A program made the translations under genes and the position numbers. Positions 46,301 through 58,114 of a stretch of 64,000 nt of DNA are shown piece after piece (within the stretch, counting starts at the first letter, position 1; each line of letters starts with the position of its first letter). The stretch spans positions 56,090,872 through 56,154,871 of the forward strand of contig OW121852.1 in assembly GCA_933228895.1 (NCBI GenBank), given 5' to 3'. Below the pieces are notes generated by a model. That model was not told where the DNA came from. It worked only from the letters and a program-made list of their open reading frames with translations, and did no database searches. Source of the stretch: Platycnemis pennipes (Eukaryota > Arthropoda > Insecta > Odonata > Platycnemididae).

Positions 46301-47394
46301 AAGCAATGGCACATTGGAAGCTAATATCAGAAAAATTATTCGACATAAAATGTTTAGAGACATTGACATACTGAAGTCTGGTTTCATTCCCAGGAAAGTT
46401 GGAAAGGGAAAGAAAGTCATTATAAATGGGATAAATAAAGGAAGGAAATATGACTATTCCTTGAAAGAAATCGTGCTAGTAAAGAGCCGTTTATAAAATG
46501 TGAAGTAGAATAGGGATGCACTGTCAAAATCTAGCCGTACAAAATTCAAACCTAAAAATAGTAATAATATCATCTGTATATTATTATGATCGTATTTCTC
46601 TGAAAAAACGACTGCCTTTCGCAAAAAAAGCTACATTAACTGCATGAATGCACTTCCCTGTTTTTTCCATTCTATTCAACATTCTATACGTCACCCATAT
46701 TACCTGAACAATCACTGAATTCCAAAATTAGGCAAGTTGTCTTTGGACGCGTTAATATAAAAAACTCTCTCTTTTAGATGCCAATTATCGATGTGAAACA
46801 ATAGGCTACAAAGAACGTAACTATACACCCATCCCTGATATGTAGATTTCACTCAATGTTTGCTTTTGTGCTTTATTTAGAATTCCCTTATCTATTAAGC
46901 CGAACTTTACATTGAAAAACTTTTAGCTATTGTAACTGATGTCGAGTGTTTCATTCGAATTTCTAGTCCTTCATCATTAATGTTTCCATAATTATTCGTC
47001 TCTGATTGTTAAAATGACACGTTAACGAAGGCGTAACACCTCAGCATTCTCCTCAGGTGGATTAATCAGTTAAATAACTGATCCTTTCTGAAAAAAAATG
47101 CATTTCATTCCTAAATGATGAGGCGATTTCAGTTCCCCACTATCGCATGGATAAATAGCCAAAATCTCTAATTATAGCTTTCTAAAAGTTTGATGTTTGG
47201 GAAAAATAAAGTCGTGCATGAAAACAATAGCATGAAACATTACATCGCAGAGGCTCTTTTGTAGTGCAGAACTGATGGTAGTAGGCATTCCAAATCCTTC
47301 CCCTTGCATCTTTTTCCACACAGAATGGATAAAACAATCTCATCCCGTAACTGAAATATTGTTCTTTTGTAACGAATTCAATGTGAGGAGGGTC
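43301..47394. other. No gene seen
   Basis: About 4 kb of AT-rich sequence with no recognised gene or element. The longest open frames are about 60 codons and lack domains. Confidence 0.45.
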
Positions 47395-47960
47395 GGAATG
47401 GTGCATGAGACGTTTCGGATCGCAGCGCTTCAAGTAGTCCCGCCCCCTCGTGGTTTCCCACGCACCTCTGCCCTTTCTTCACCTCCCTCGTCTCGTCTCC
47501 CCTCTTATTCTCTTCCATCCCGTCTATCTCCATCCCGGAACCCCATCCGCGATCTCCGCTAGAGAATGGAATCGGTCCTTCCCGCACGCAGGCGAGGATT
47601 TCCAAAACATTCCCCCACCCCATTCGGCGGGTACAAGATGGGCCCAAACCTCAGTAGCTCCCTTTCCTCTCGCCTGAGAAGAAGGAGATAATTTTTTTTT
47701 ATATTTGTTCCTCCGCGTTTTCCCCCACTTGTACGTATATCCCCTTCCCCCGCTGGCTTATCCCATTCCGTTTCTCAGTCCCCGGAGAGACCGGATCCTC
47801 CCCGCGGGAATCGAGATATGATATCATATCGACCCCGAGCGTCGACGAAGTAATGGAGGAAAACATTTCGCCCGAATGATTCCGTGGGGGGTAATACGCA
47901 AATGTTGGGTGCATTGGGGGAGCGCGGGGGATCGGTTAAAGCCGAGTCGATGGCTTTCCC
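47395..47960. other. GC-rich, CpG-containing island
   Basis: A sharply bounded GC-rich patch with pyrimidine tracts at about 47450-47530 and CpG-rich sequence at 47780-47960. Frames on both strands are open by composition and have no domain. Same type as the other GC-rich patches in this window. Confidence 0.5.
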
Positions 47961-48464
47961 GACTGGGGGTCATGGGCAATGTGAATTTTCCAATCACTAC
48001 GAGGAAAAGCCGCGATTATAGTAGACCTCAAAGTGCTTTATAGTGCACTTCTCACTCAGGTCAGTGTAGTTTGAGCTTGCTGTTTGTGACTATACTCTGG
48101 TGTTTGAATGATAGATTTTCCCATTTTTCTGAAATAACAATTCAATGTTCCATACTACCATTCAATCTTCCATATTACCCATCAGTGGTGATTTTTGGGG
48201 AAACGAAAATGTTGGTATTGGTAACTGCCTTAGACCCTGTGCTGCAATTTCTGGTTAACGTTAAGCATCCGATTAAAATCCTAAGCCTCTAAGTCAGCTA
48301 GGTGGTTACCGGCATCACAAAAAGGTACATCAAATAACTAACTAACAAGGGAGTTCAAAATAAAACAAACTTACAAAATAATGTTCAACCAAAGTAACAT
48401 CAAATATACGACCAATAAAACCTTTAACAAACAAGGGGTTAGAAGTAGAACAGAGTATCAATAA
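47961..48464. other. No gene seen
   Basis: No supported feature. Confidence 0.45.
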
Positions 48465-48466
48465 TA

Positions 48467-49465
48467 CGAGGGTCATCCAGAAAATAAGTTCCGTTTTTTT
48501 CTTATTAATCGAGTTTTTATTGAAAAAAATTTAATCTTACAGAAAACGTTCTTGATAATATGTATTATTTTTCCACATAATCTCCGGAAACCTCAATGCA
48601 CTTCGTATACCAACAAATGAGCTTTGAAATCCCCTCCTCGTAGAAACTTCCCGCCACCACCTTGGTCCATTTGGTGACAGTTTCTTTTACTTCCTCGTCA
48701 CTTGTGAAACGTTCTCCGCCTAATCCCTCCTTCATTTTGGTGAACAGATGAAAGTCTGAAGGGGCCAAGTCAGGACTGTAAGGTGGATGGGTCAGAGCAT
48801 CCCAACCGAAATGATCCAAAAGTTCCGTAGTGGAACGAGCGACGTGAGGCCGTGCATTGTCGTGGAGAAGGCACACGCCAGAGGTCAGCATTCCTCTTCT
48901 CTTGCTCAGGATCACCCGACGAAGGTTCTTCAGGTTTTCACATACCGGGAGGCGTTAATTGTTTCTCCTTGAGGCAAAACATCACTCGTGGAGTTCATCC
49001 ACTGTGGAACGGCGATCTTCGCGAATAGCATTGTCGACTTTTGCCACAAGTTCGTCCGTGACAATTAAGGGTCTGTCTCTTCCACTCTCGTCCTCAAGTG
49101 AATGTCTTCCCGCCTTAAATTCACGAACCCATCTCCTCACCATCGACTCACTCATTACACCCTCTCCATACACAGAAACAAACTGTTGATGAATTTCAAC
49201 CGATTTGAAACCTCGGGCATGAAGAAATTGAATCACTCCGCGGACAACGACTCGAGACTAAACAAGCACAGAGGTGGCGGGACGCGACGTCGAGGACTCC
49301 ATTTCAACGACTTGCTGTGACCGTGTTTTCAAGGTTACTGCGGCCCTTCACCTCTCATTCTATTCAGAAGGTTCCCCTCTTTCGTACAACGTGGCCAAAA
49401 TTCAATAAACAAAAACCCTAGCAACCTACAGACCAAAACGGAACTTATTTTCTGGATGACCCTCG
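48467..49465 (-). mobile_element. Internally deleted mariner element (999 bp)
   Basis: Terminal inverted repeats CGAGGGTCATCCAGAAAATA (from 48467) and its reverse complement (ending at 49465) extend to about 31 bp. TA dinucleotides flank both ends (48465-48466 and 49466-49467), the target duplication of the Tc1/mariner superfamily. The transposase relic reads on the minus strand. A typical mariner is about 1.3 kb, so about 0.3 kb is missing. The missing part falls between the DNA-binding and catalytic halves. Confidence 0.92.
48565..49303 (-). pseudogene. Mariner transposase relic
   Basis: Minus strand. A possible start, MESSTSRPATSVLV, lies near 49300 and is cut by a stop codon. The helix-turn-helix region then reads IQFLHARGFKSVEIHQQF, and SMVRRWVREFKAGRHSLEDE and GRDRPLIVTDELVAKV follow to about 48982. 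The reading jumps directly from VDELHE to DVLPQGETINASRYV, so the segment with the first catalytic Asp is deleted. The C-terminal half (48565-48915) keeps LHDNARPHVA (second Asp) and YSPDLAPSDFHLF (third Asp; D,D34D pattern) and runs to SGDYVEK. A further in-frame stop follows YVKT. The protein cannot be a functional transposase. Confidence 0.92.
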
Positions 49466-49467
49466 TA

Positions 49468-52400
49468 CTTTCAGAGAATGAACAATATTTTACATTTTTA
49501 ATTGAAGGTAATTTCTCTGACTGTTAAGGGTATGCTCAAAAAATTAATAATGTTTTTGTAAACACAATTAGGAGTTTCAAATAATTACTTCAATTGATAA
49601 TTTAAATATGACCCAAATACCATGAAAATTATAGTATCTAATGGAGAATGTTCCATTTTTTAACTCTAATTGGAAAATTAATTCAAAGATGCATTACGGT
49701 AATATTTTTACGAGTTATGAATTTTCTATAAATGCATGGACTTGTGATGGAAATCGTATGCCTAAAGAATATAAAGTTTGTAGCCTCTGAAAACATATCC
49801 CATTTTTTTAAATTCTCATACCTGTCTTACTACTTCACGTTGTGTTGGTGTAATTTTAACAAAAAATATTCAAATAAATTTACCGTGATAGTATACCCGT
49901 GCTGTTTTTCGTCCATGAAAACTCATTCTTAAGTCTCTTATTTATTCTTTCTTTCTAAATTTTGTAATTGTGCTAAGTTACAGTATTAATAATACATTTC
50001 GTTTATTTTTTATCTTTAGTTAATAACAAATACCTTTTAGTAATATGAATAACGACGTCAGACGTTTGATAATTAATAATAGAAAACAATTATCGATATT
50101 ATTTATTTACATATTTAATTAAGTTATTGTTTTACACTAAATGTCGCCATTTTATAAATTAGGAAAATTGAAAAAACCCACTAATATAGATGATTATAAT
50201 CAGCTTCCATTGAATCATTTTTGAAATAATCCTCTTTCGCTGGACCTTGCTTGCTTGACTGGCCTGCCAAGCTGTCCATCAGCTCGATATTTTTCGTTTA
50301 ATAAGCCATAAATCTGCTACCGTATGATCCATAAGCAGCTTTGAACAAACTACGAGTGATTCCAGTTTGAAAGTTGGAAGTTTTTAAGCGCTGAAAACAA
50401 ATTTCAATTTTTCTAATTGGAAAAAGAGCAATTTTTTCCTTTAGCTTTTTGGAACGTCAGTGCTCTTTGCTTTGATGACCGGCCTTGAGGCAGCTCCGCG
50501 TCGGGCCTTAAATAATTCTGAATCTTAAGTTATAGAGATTATCTATACCCGGCAATTGAATGTGTACAAACCTTGTGCTGTGTACGATAGTGCTTTACTC
50601 GCCTGCCCAAGCGTCGGCAGAGTGAACCTTTACTCTGCAAAAATATTCTTTAAGGTATTAAAAAAATATGATAATAAAAATTTCGGATCATGCTGAATGG
50701 TAGGAAAAGTAAATCAGTCGAATATTTTCGGTCCACCTATTCGTGGATGCTTTGGGTTCATGGAAATGCTATTAAATAAAAATTGGATATGGAGCTGAAT
50801 ACGGAAACGCCTGATCAAATCCATGATGCTGCGTCATGGGCCTTTTCAAGCCACCATTCAACTCCTATTGCTGCTGCCTTGGGCGAGTTCTTGTTTAAGT
50901 TATAGGAAGCATATTTGGAGGAATCATAAGAAGGGCTGCCTTTTATTTACCATCCTTTACATCATGTTCCTATAATCCTTTTGTTATTTTTTTTATCCGA
51001 CCCAGACTTTCATACAATACTACGCCAATCAGGATTGGTATATGTCTAACTTCAACTGATTTTAACTTGAATTGTTTGCCATATGAAGAAATGTATTCAA
51101 CTTTTTAAAATATGTTTTTTAATGTGACTTCTTGAAAACTTCTTCAAGCACCCAAAGAGTGTGTTCATAAGAACATTAGAATCTATGCCATTGAAAGCTT
51201 CCAAATACTGAACAAGCGTTTAACCACAAATATGTGGTGATTTTTTTATAAACCTACTTGGAAAATTAGTTCATTTGAGGATGATGGTTGCAGTTTATTC
51301 ATAATATTACTTACCAGTATGTGAAAAATTAATAGTTTTTGTCTATCACCATAGCGGCTTTAAGAATACTTTTTTGTCTGACAGCTGAGGTTGTTGAATG
51401 AGATTATAGTCTGCTTTACAATCGGTCTATTCAGGAGTGTGAGGAATGCAATGTCAACGATATAATTAGTTTTAATTTTTATTTATATCAAATTCTGTGA
51501 GATCTCCGTCTGCTTACTTTTTATATCGCTTGAAAGTTGTATCAAAGTGCTAAATTCCCTTGCAAAAATGTGTTATATGGATTATAGCTTGTAACAGGTA
51601 ATGTTATAAGTTAAACAACGAGCTTCTAGGCAACAAATAGCGGAATTCTGCAATATTTCAGTTCCATGTATCTTAAAAAGCAATCTAAAAAAGGTAGGAT
51701 ATTGAATTGCCTCTGTTTTCTGAGGAAAATGTTTTATATTTGTTACATTCCTCTTCTTTTAAAGCAGGTCACCGATTTATTCGAAAACCTGGAAATTTTT
51801 GGTAAATGTATTTCTACAAGAGTTTCTTATTTTCAAGTTAAAACTTTTGCCTTGATTGGTGACAAAATATCACTTTTTGTGAAAGCTGCCATTGCATTTT
51901 TTAAAATATTTTCATAGCCATTCCTAATATATAGCTCATCTTCACGCTGTTCGAAAAAAATCATTTGCGGGGAAACACAGTAAAGTTAGAGCATCGTGTT
52001 CAGCCAGAAATTCTTGCCAAGCTCGGTAAATGTTTTGACTGATCAGTGACCATCTACGAGCTCCAAATTTTTTTAGTTATCTACGGTTCTGCATTGAATC
52101 ACCTTGAATCGTATTCATTGCTATTTTCCGTTGAATCAATGCGAGCGTGAGACAAATGAAGCCTTTCCAAATGATCGGTAGTGGTGAAAATAATTTCCAA
52201 ATTGCTTAAATGTTCAGGAATGTTATTAAACCCGGATCGAGTAACAAGTAAATTGTAAAAACGCAGTCCTTTCATTTCGTTATTTCATAACTCTCAACAT
52301 TTTTCTCGTTCTTGTGAGATTATCTCTTCTCCACTCACTTCATTCGGCTGTCATTTGAGGAAATGATTTCCAAATCCGAGATCATGTTTTCCCATTTCAC

Positions 52401-52744
52401 GCCCTCTGGTGAAGATATTCTGGAAATGAGAGGGGCGTCCAGACGTCACGTTGTGTACACGCTATCCTTGGCGTCCAATTTCGGAAATCTCGAGACGAAA
52501 ATTTCTGTTCGCCCTCTATCTCCACAAACCTAACAGAAAATAGTCCTGACTATGCACACGAGCAGAATTTCCATGATTTTGTCTTCGATGGAATACTTCA
52601 TGAAAACGGCTATTCAATGATCATATATTCAGATCTGCCACTGGTTGTGACACTTGCATGATTTTACTAAATAAATTTTATTGCATTATAATCACATTTA
52701 ATGTGAAATCAATATTGTACTGACACCAATACCAATGCAATAGA
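49468..52744. other. No gene seen
   Basis: About 3.3 kb of AT-rich sequence with no recognised gene, RNA or repeat. Confidence 0.45.
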
Positions 52745-52950
52745 TTTTTTTCTTGGCTTGGTATGTTGGCTAGAGTACCGGCCATCCACTCCGAGGGCAC
52801 TGTTTTAAATACCGACTGAGCCGGAAATTTTACCGTGGAATTCCGGCCCAATTCATTGTATGGAGAGCACTTGAAATTGAGTGCTCTATCTGTTGGAACG
52901 TCTAACCTGGAGCCCCTCTCAAATTGCCGTGTTTCCTATCATCTTTCCTC
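52745..52950 (+). mobile_element. tRNA-derived SINE (family A-like)
   Basis: GGTATGTTGGCTAGAGTACC is A-box-like, and GCACTGTTTTAAATACCGAC is a decayed B box about 40 bp later. The body contains GTGCTCTATCTGTTGGAACG, TCTAACCTGGAGCCCCT and CAAATTGCC, which parallel the GTACTCCGTCCGT-GG-ACG, TTAA-CCG-GGTCCCCT words of family A. Diverged. Confidence 0.5.
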
Positions 52951-53049
52951 CATTTTCTATGTAAATCAACTACTCACCTATCCCACCTATTGGTGCAAAT
53001 GACATTAGTTGACCGGAATCTCCTTTATTTGAGAAACGATGACAACGAG

Positions 53050-53303
53050 ATATTTTGAAGTGAACACAAGGGAAAAAAATACTTTGCTGGTCCACAGGAT
53101 ATGATTTTATTGCGACCGGTTCCGATACAGCGTATCATCATCCAATGATGATGATACGCTGATACGTAGATGATGATACGCTGTATCGAAACCGGTCGCA
53201 ATAAAATCATATCCTGTGGACCAGCAAAGTATTTTTTTCCCTTGTGTTCACCATGAAGGAGTTCCACAAAGTAACGCCACCCACCATTGCATATTTTGAA
53301 GTG
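53050..53303 (+). mobile_element. Minimal Penelope-like foldback with 13-bp target duplication
   Basis: Arms of about 80 bp from 53061 and to 53250 are almost perfect reverse complements (TGAACACAAGGGAAAAAAAT and its complement). They meet at a short region of repeated GATGATACGCT. The right arm has GATAC-GCT-GTATC followed by GAAACCGGTC, but CTGATGA is altered to a TAGATGA-like sequence. A 40-bp tail (53251-53290) with GTTCCACAAAGTAACGCCAC follows the right arm only. ATATTTTGAAGTG occurs at 53050-53062 and 53291-53303 as a direct repeat, so the whole unit was inserted once. There is no coding interior. Confidence 0.78.
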
Positions 53304-55544
53304 TTTTACTCATAGAGGACTCATGTCATTTTATGTATTACCAGAGTCCTTTCCTATATTTCACTCTTTCCATGTATTTTCTTCCATGATCTCTTGATAC
53401 AATGGATAACAGACATCTGTATGTTGTTTTGTCTCCAGTTTTGCAAAATAAGAAATAACTATATTTAACTTTTCTTCGCATTGTCTGTAGCTAACCATCA
53501 GGTTCCCTCCGAACTTCTTTAAGATCAAAGTCAATTATTTCCCTCCTTAATTTACCTCATTCATAATATTTTAGATGAAATTATTACTCGACATAGATAC
53601 TATATTTAGCCAAATGATATCTATAATATCAAATCAAATAAACTTTAAATAATAAAAGTGTAGATTAATTATTATGTATGGTATTCTGTATACAGTATTT
53701 ATTTAGGGCTATAATAGGATCCCTTTTAAGCCGCAATGGTATTAGTGATCAGTGTATAACCCCATAAGCATTGAGTAAAATCTATTTTTATAGTCCGTCG
53801 TCCATGAATCAAGCTCAATTTTAAGACTGAAATTATAGATGGGTATGTTTATCTACTAGTTAAATTCTATTCTGATATTTAGGCACATTTCTGTATAGAG
53901 GAACGTACGTTCTTATTACTAATGTGAGCTCATCATATCTGCAAGCCATGAAAATGTCAGTTTGTTCTGCATGGTGTAAAGCATCATATCATCCTCGTTT
54001 AGTTTCGGAAAGTATCACCTCATATCATATGGAATGAAGGCGTATACAAAGTCGTTTAATTGGTGTAGTTTTCCGGGGTTTCTACCACATTGACTTTAGA
54101 CCTAAAGAAGAGGCCAGCTGGAATGCATTGTGAAAATGTCATCGTAGGATTAGGCCTAGTAGAAGTAGGCCAACGTGGAAAATCTGCACCATTTAATTTA
54201 GTTCACCGACACATCTTTGCCTGACGATGCTGCTGACGAGACAGGCTGTTCATGCAAGGTGCAATATGGAAACCGGCGTCTAATACTAAAGTAGAATCTG
54301 CACCCTACAAACCAAGCGTTCAATGACGCTTTGGCTGCATCAGAATACATCCGGTTAAGGCGTGGCCATGAAAAAACCCAGAAAATAATTTTTTTAACGC
54401 CTTTGATTTTGCGAAAGCCCCTCTGGAATATTTGTTTCATACTGAAAGAGGATTCGCTAATCTTTCTGATCGGCCAAAATTACCTGTAAGTGGGCTCGGG
54501 TGCCGGATCTAACCCCATCCATTGGTATAATAATCTCTAGCTATATTTGTGAACCAGGCTTATGCTACGATAGATGCATGAAGACAAAAAGTATAGTGTC
54601 TCATGTGGCGTTTAAAATGATCGACTTTGCGATTTAAGGCTTCATCAAAATCCACCTAGTCTTAACCCTTATTTAGACCTCTATATTCGTAAGACTAGGT
54701 AACCTTCAACATAATCTCCTCTGGTCCCCGGTTCAACGGTATTTAAGGCTCTCTATCTCTTTTTCCTCTTTTTCGGTGTATCTTTAATGTAATATTATTG
54801 CATTTATTTCAATGCTTATCCCTTTATACTTTATTAAGATTCATCGCACACCCCCTTCTTCATTTGAACTGATGTGAATAGCATAGTTACAGATTTTTGA
54901 GCTTTCCTCTGAAACGAAGAGAACCAAACACAACATAACCCTCTCTTCATGCGCCGTAATGCCTTCAGATTTATTATCTTTACTCCTCCCCGAGTCCCCA
55001 TTTGCATCCATCTCCGTTACGTATCCTCTCACGAAGTTTTCTTGGTTTTCTTCGCGCCAAGATTTCTTCCAGCCTTTCCTTTCCAGTCCATTTCTCAAAT
55101 GTCGTTGGCCGACTTACATTCCTGAACCTGGAAATCTAATTTGATACCTTTTCCGTGGTGTCTTTGCCTTATAAGTAGAAGTTTCAGCTGTTTATAGTGT
55201 TTGTGATGGAATTCATGAGAGCAGTAGATTACAGTATTCCTATCTTAGTTCATTTGGGATTCCTCGTATTTGGTGGACGATGCAGTTGAAATAAATCTTA
55301 GTGGTAAGCTGAGTAAAAACATGAAACCTATATTTTTAGCTTATACTTGTACTTTTTTCTGACTGGACTGGTGCTTCAAGAGGCTCAATTTTGTAATAAG
55401 GTCGTATTTTTTCTTATTAAAAACGACAGTACAACATCAGTTTGATCTTTGAAATTCCTAGTCTTCATGCACTATGAAAACTAACTTCAGAAATACAAAA
55501 GTAAGGATATTATCATGAGGTCAAGAAGGCTAACCTAATAATCA
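53304..55544. other. No gene seen
   Basis: AT-rich sequence. A GAAACCGGCGTC word at about 54270, with CTGACGA near 54222, recalls the Penelope-like unit but is not convincing. The 85-codon minus-strand frame at 54841-55098 is charged (KDNKSEG) but matches no family I know. Confidence 0.45.
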
Positions 55545-56000
55545 AAGTTTGCAGGAATAAGTTAAAGTATGAGGATAACCATAAGTATCTAGGTAGCATT
55601 TTGAATAGATCCAGGTTAAGCATCAAGGTCAATAAAAGGAAATGCATTAGTAGGAAAAACTTCTTCGGAAATAGAGGAATGCTTTAATGCTTCGTGTAAA
55701 TAGTATTGGCAGAGACCCAAGATGAAGGCGTGAGGGAAAAATTGTGAAAGCTTGTTTGAAATGGAGCTTGTTGATGGCTTGGAATATGCATTCTAAACTT
55801 AGTCTCAGAAAAAGGAAGGGGACGAAGGCTGGAGAACTTTTAAATGTGGGTTTGGTTGAAAATGGAGGAGACAATGTTAGTTGAAGATGAAAATGAGTGA
55901 GAATGAACTAAGAAGTGTTAGGCGAGCTGTATGAGGGAAGGTAATGTTAAAATAAAGTTAAATGAGGTGTAAAAAGTGGATGGAGAGAGTACTTGCAAAG
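55545..56000 (+). pseudogene. Possible LINE reverse-transcriptase relic
   Basis: The plus strand near 55555-55690 encodes KYEDNHKYLGSILNRSRLS, then KVNKRKCISRKNFF. This resembles the region after the RT core of non-LTR elements, where a YLGS(I/V)L motif is followed by I..RI..A...F. Stops interrupt it quickly, and downstream purine-rich sequence is unassigned. No close relative was recognised elsewhere in the window. Confidence 0.35.
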
Positions 56001-56659
56001 CAATTTCCTCTTGAAAGCTGCCGGTGAAGAGAAGAAAAAAATGGGTGAGAAGGTCGGAAACGAATTACTAAAAACGGTTATGCATAATAATTATTCAAAA
56101 GGGCTCATCATTAAATGTATATGGATTAAAACGTTATATCCAGCATTATGTGCGATAAAGAAATAACATAATATTGCCAAGTGTAATTAATGTGGTTCTT
56201 GAGTCCCTCTGCATTCAAAAGGCCCATCATATATTACGTAGCAAAAAAGGGGGGAAGGGTCGGGCCAGCTATTACAGTAAACTATCAACAGAGGTGGTTC
56301 AGTCATTTTTTTGAGTTGGGAGAAATATCCATTATAAATTAATTTTATTTAGAAATGATAATGATCATATTATAGCTTACACAACAATAATTTTGAGAAA
56401 GAAATAAAGATTCTTAAAATTCTAAAGTGATTAAAAATTGCCAGTTTTATCACCCAAAGCTAGAGAGGATTCATTGGCATTGTAACGAAACTTAGGGGCT
56501 AGAGATCCTAATGAATATAACTGAGTGCAATGGGGGAAGGTTTGAAAACATTGGCAGCAGCAGATACGTAAGTTAACGTATGGATTATCCTTTAAATTTA
56601 TTTCTAATACTTTGAAGAAAATATTTTTTAGAACAGCATTAAAGTTATTTCCTTAACCG
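56001..56659. other. No gene seen
   Basis: No supported feature. Confidence 0.45.
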
Positions 56660-57110
56660 TCACGATCATCAATAAACTATGCTAAGATTCGACTACTCGA
56701 CTCTCCTATTGGCTAATCTCTGCATATTTGCATAATTCTGTCCTTTCACATCCTCTATAACTTGCTCCATATATGTTTAACGTGGACTGACTTTTCCATT
56801 CTCGCCATTCGTTTTTACCTCAACCACTGTCTTCATCAGACCATCATGTATCAAGATATGGCCTATTAAGTTGCCCTTCATTAAGTTTTCAAAAGACATC
56901 TTTATTATCCCACTGTCCTCAGGATTTCTTCGTTAGTAACACAGTCGATCCATTTTATCTTCATAATGATCATCATCATTCTTCTGTAGTAATACAGTTT
57001 GAATGCTTCTAGCCTACTCTTCTGCTGCTGTTATCATCCATACCACACTGTATATCAAAGCATGCGTAAGATGCACGTTCTGTCGAAGTGTTTCCTTACA
57101 TCCTCTCTTG
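56660..57110 (-). mobile_element. Family L LINE, diverged 3' fragment
   Basis: The plus-strand text TCCTCTATAACTTGCTCCAT, CATCAGACCATCATG, AAGATATGGCCTATTAAGTT and AGGATTTCTTCGTTAGTAAC parallels in order the complement of the LINE coding end seen at 23551-24240. Beyond 56965, CATCATTCTTCTGTAGTAAT and GAATGCTTCTAGCC continue the same alignment. It is older than the other copies and the 3' palindrome is decayed (GCTAAGATTCG). Confidence 0.7.
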
Positions 57111-58114
57111 AATTTGAATCCTTTTTAGCAATAACTTTAAAATGTAATAGGAGAATATTGGAGCAAATAATCTATATCATTAGACGTATTCAAAGCTTTT
57201 ATTTGTGTACATATTTCGTACCTGCAAGAACAATTGAATCAAAGAAATGTGTATTGTTATCTTTTAATGTTATCCGCAAATGGCTCAAGTGCCTTATTTC
57301 AATAATTTATGATGAACTGTATGCTTGCCGATGCTTAATTATTAAGATTACAGAATTACCCTATCAGTTGATAAACTTAGTTCCCAGGCTGACAGAAGGT
57401 ATCATTCTGTATTTTTATTTATATTCTTCAAGTAATTTTACATATGGAGTCCGACTATCAGTGTATGAAAAAATGTGAGAATCAGAAAATTTGGACGTAT
57501 TTTTCAATACAGACACTCTCCATCTAGGTGAATTTTGTTAAGAATTGAACACTCACAACAGGATTTCTGACGAATATAGTCATTCAACCACCTCCGATGG
57601 TGCAAACAATGAAACAAACCTCTCTGATAGAATTTTATCTTTTCGTCATGTTTTTGCTTTTTGCCGAAGTGTTTGATGACTCCGTGCTCATTTTCAACGT
57701 TGTATAGTCACTGAGAGTATTAGCTCAAGAGATGTACGAGCACTTACCCAGCCTTTTTTAATAGACGTTTTTTTACCATCCATACTGTCGAATTTTGGAA
57801 TATCCATTTTTTTATATCCACGTTCGAGTCTTAATTTTGATGAAGTAGCTGTGAATAAACATTAAATCATTGACTCTCAACGGTGAGGAATATTTAGGCT
57901 AAAATCGGTTATAGTAGGTTTTAATTGAGTGTGCATACTTTTGATTATCATGCTTCGAACGGTTCCTTCCATTCACTTCTTTTCTTTAGAACCATAATGT
58001 TTAAACTGTAAGTTCTCCTATCGCCTGGAATGATATGCAGTGAAAGCTTTTTTAAAGGCTGCGATGCTGATTCTTCTCTTTCTGTGAATCTACTTTAAGA
58101 TTAACGATAATGCT
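57111..58114. other. No gene seen
   Basis: The 159-codon plus-strand frame at 56999-57478 begins antisense inside the LINE fragment and continues into AT-rich DNA. Its product is Ile-, Tyr- and Phe-rich without domains, so I regard it as chance. Confidence 0.45.

Noticed and set aside
54215..54290. CTGACGA with a later GAAACCGGCGTC as another hammerhead-like unit
   Set aside because: The spacing of more than 40 bp and the lack of a good intervening hairpin make it weak. The arm and tail words of the family are also absent.
54841..55098. Charged 85-codon minus-strand frame as a host exon
   Set aside because: No convincing splice sites and no known family. An equally open plus-strand frame overlaps it.
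56999..57478. 159-codon open frame on the plus strand
   Set aside because: It starts antisense inside a LINE fragment and runs on into AT-rich DNA. The product is rich in Ile, Tyr and Phe with no domain, so it is best explained by chance.
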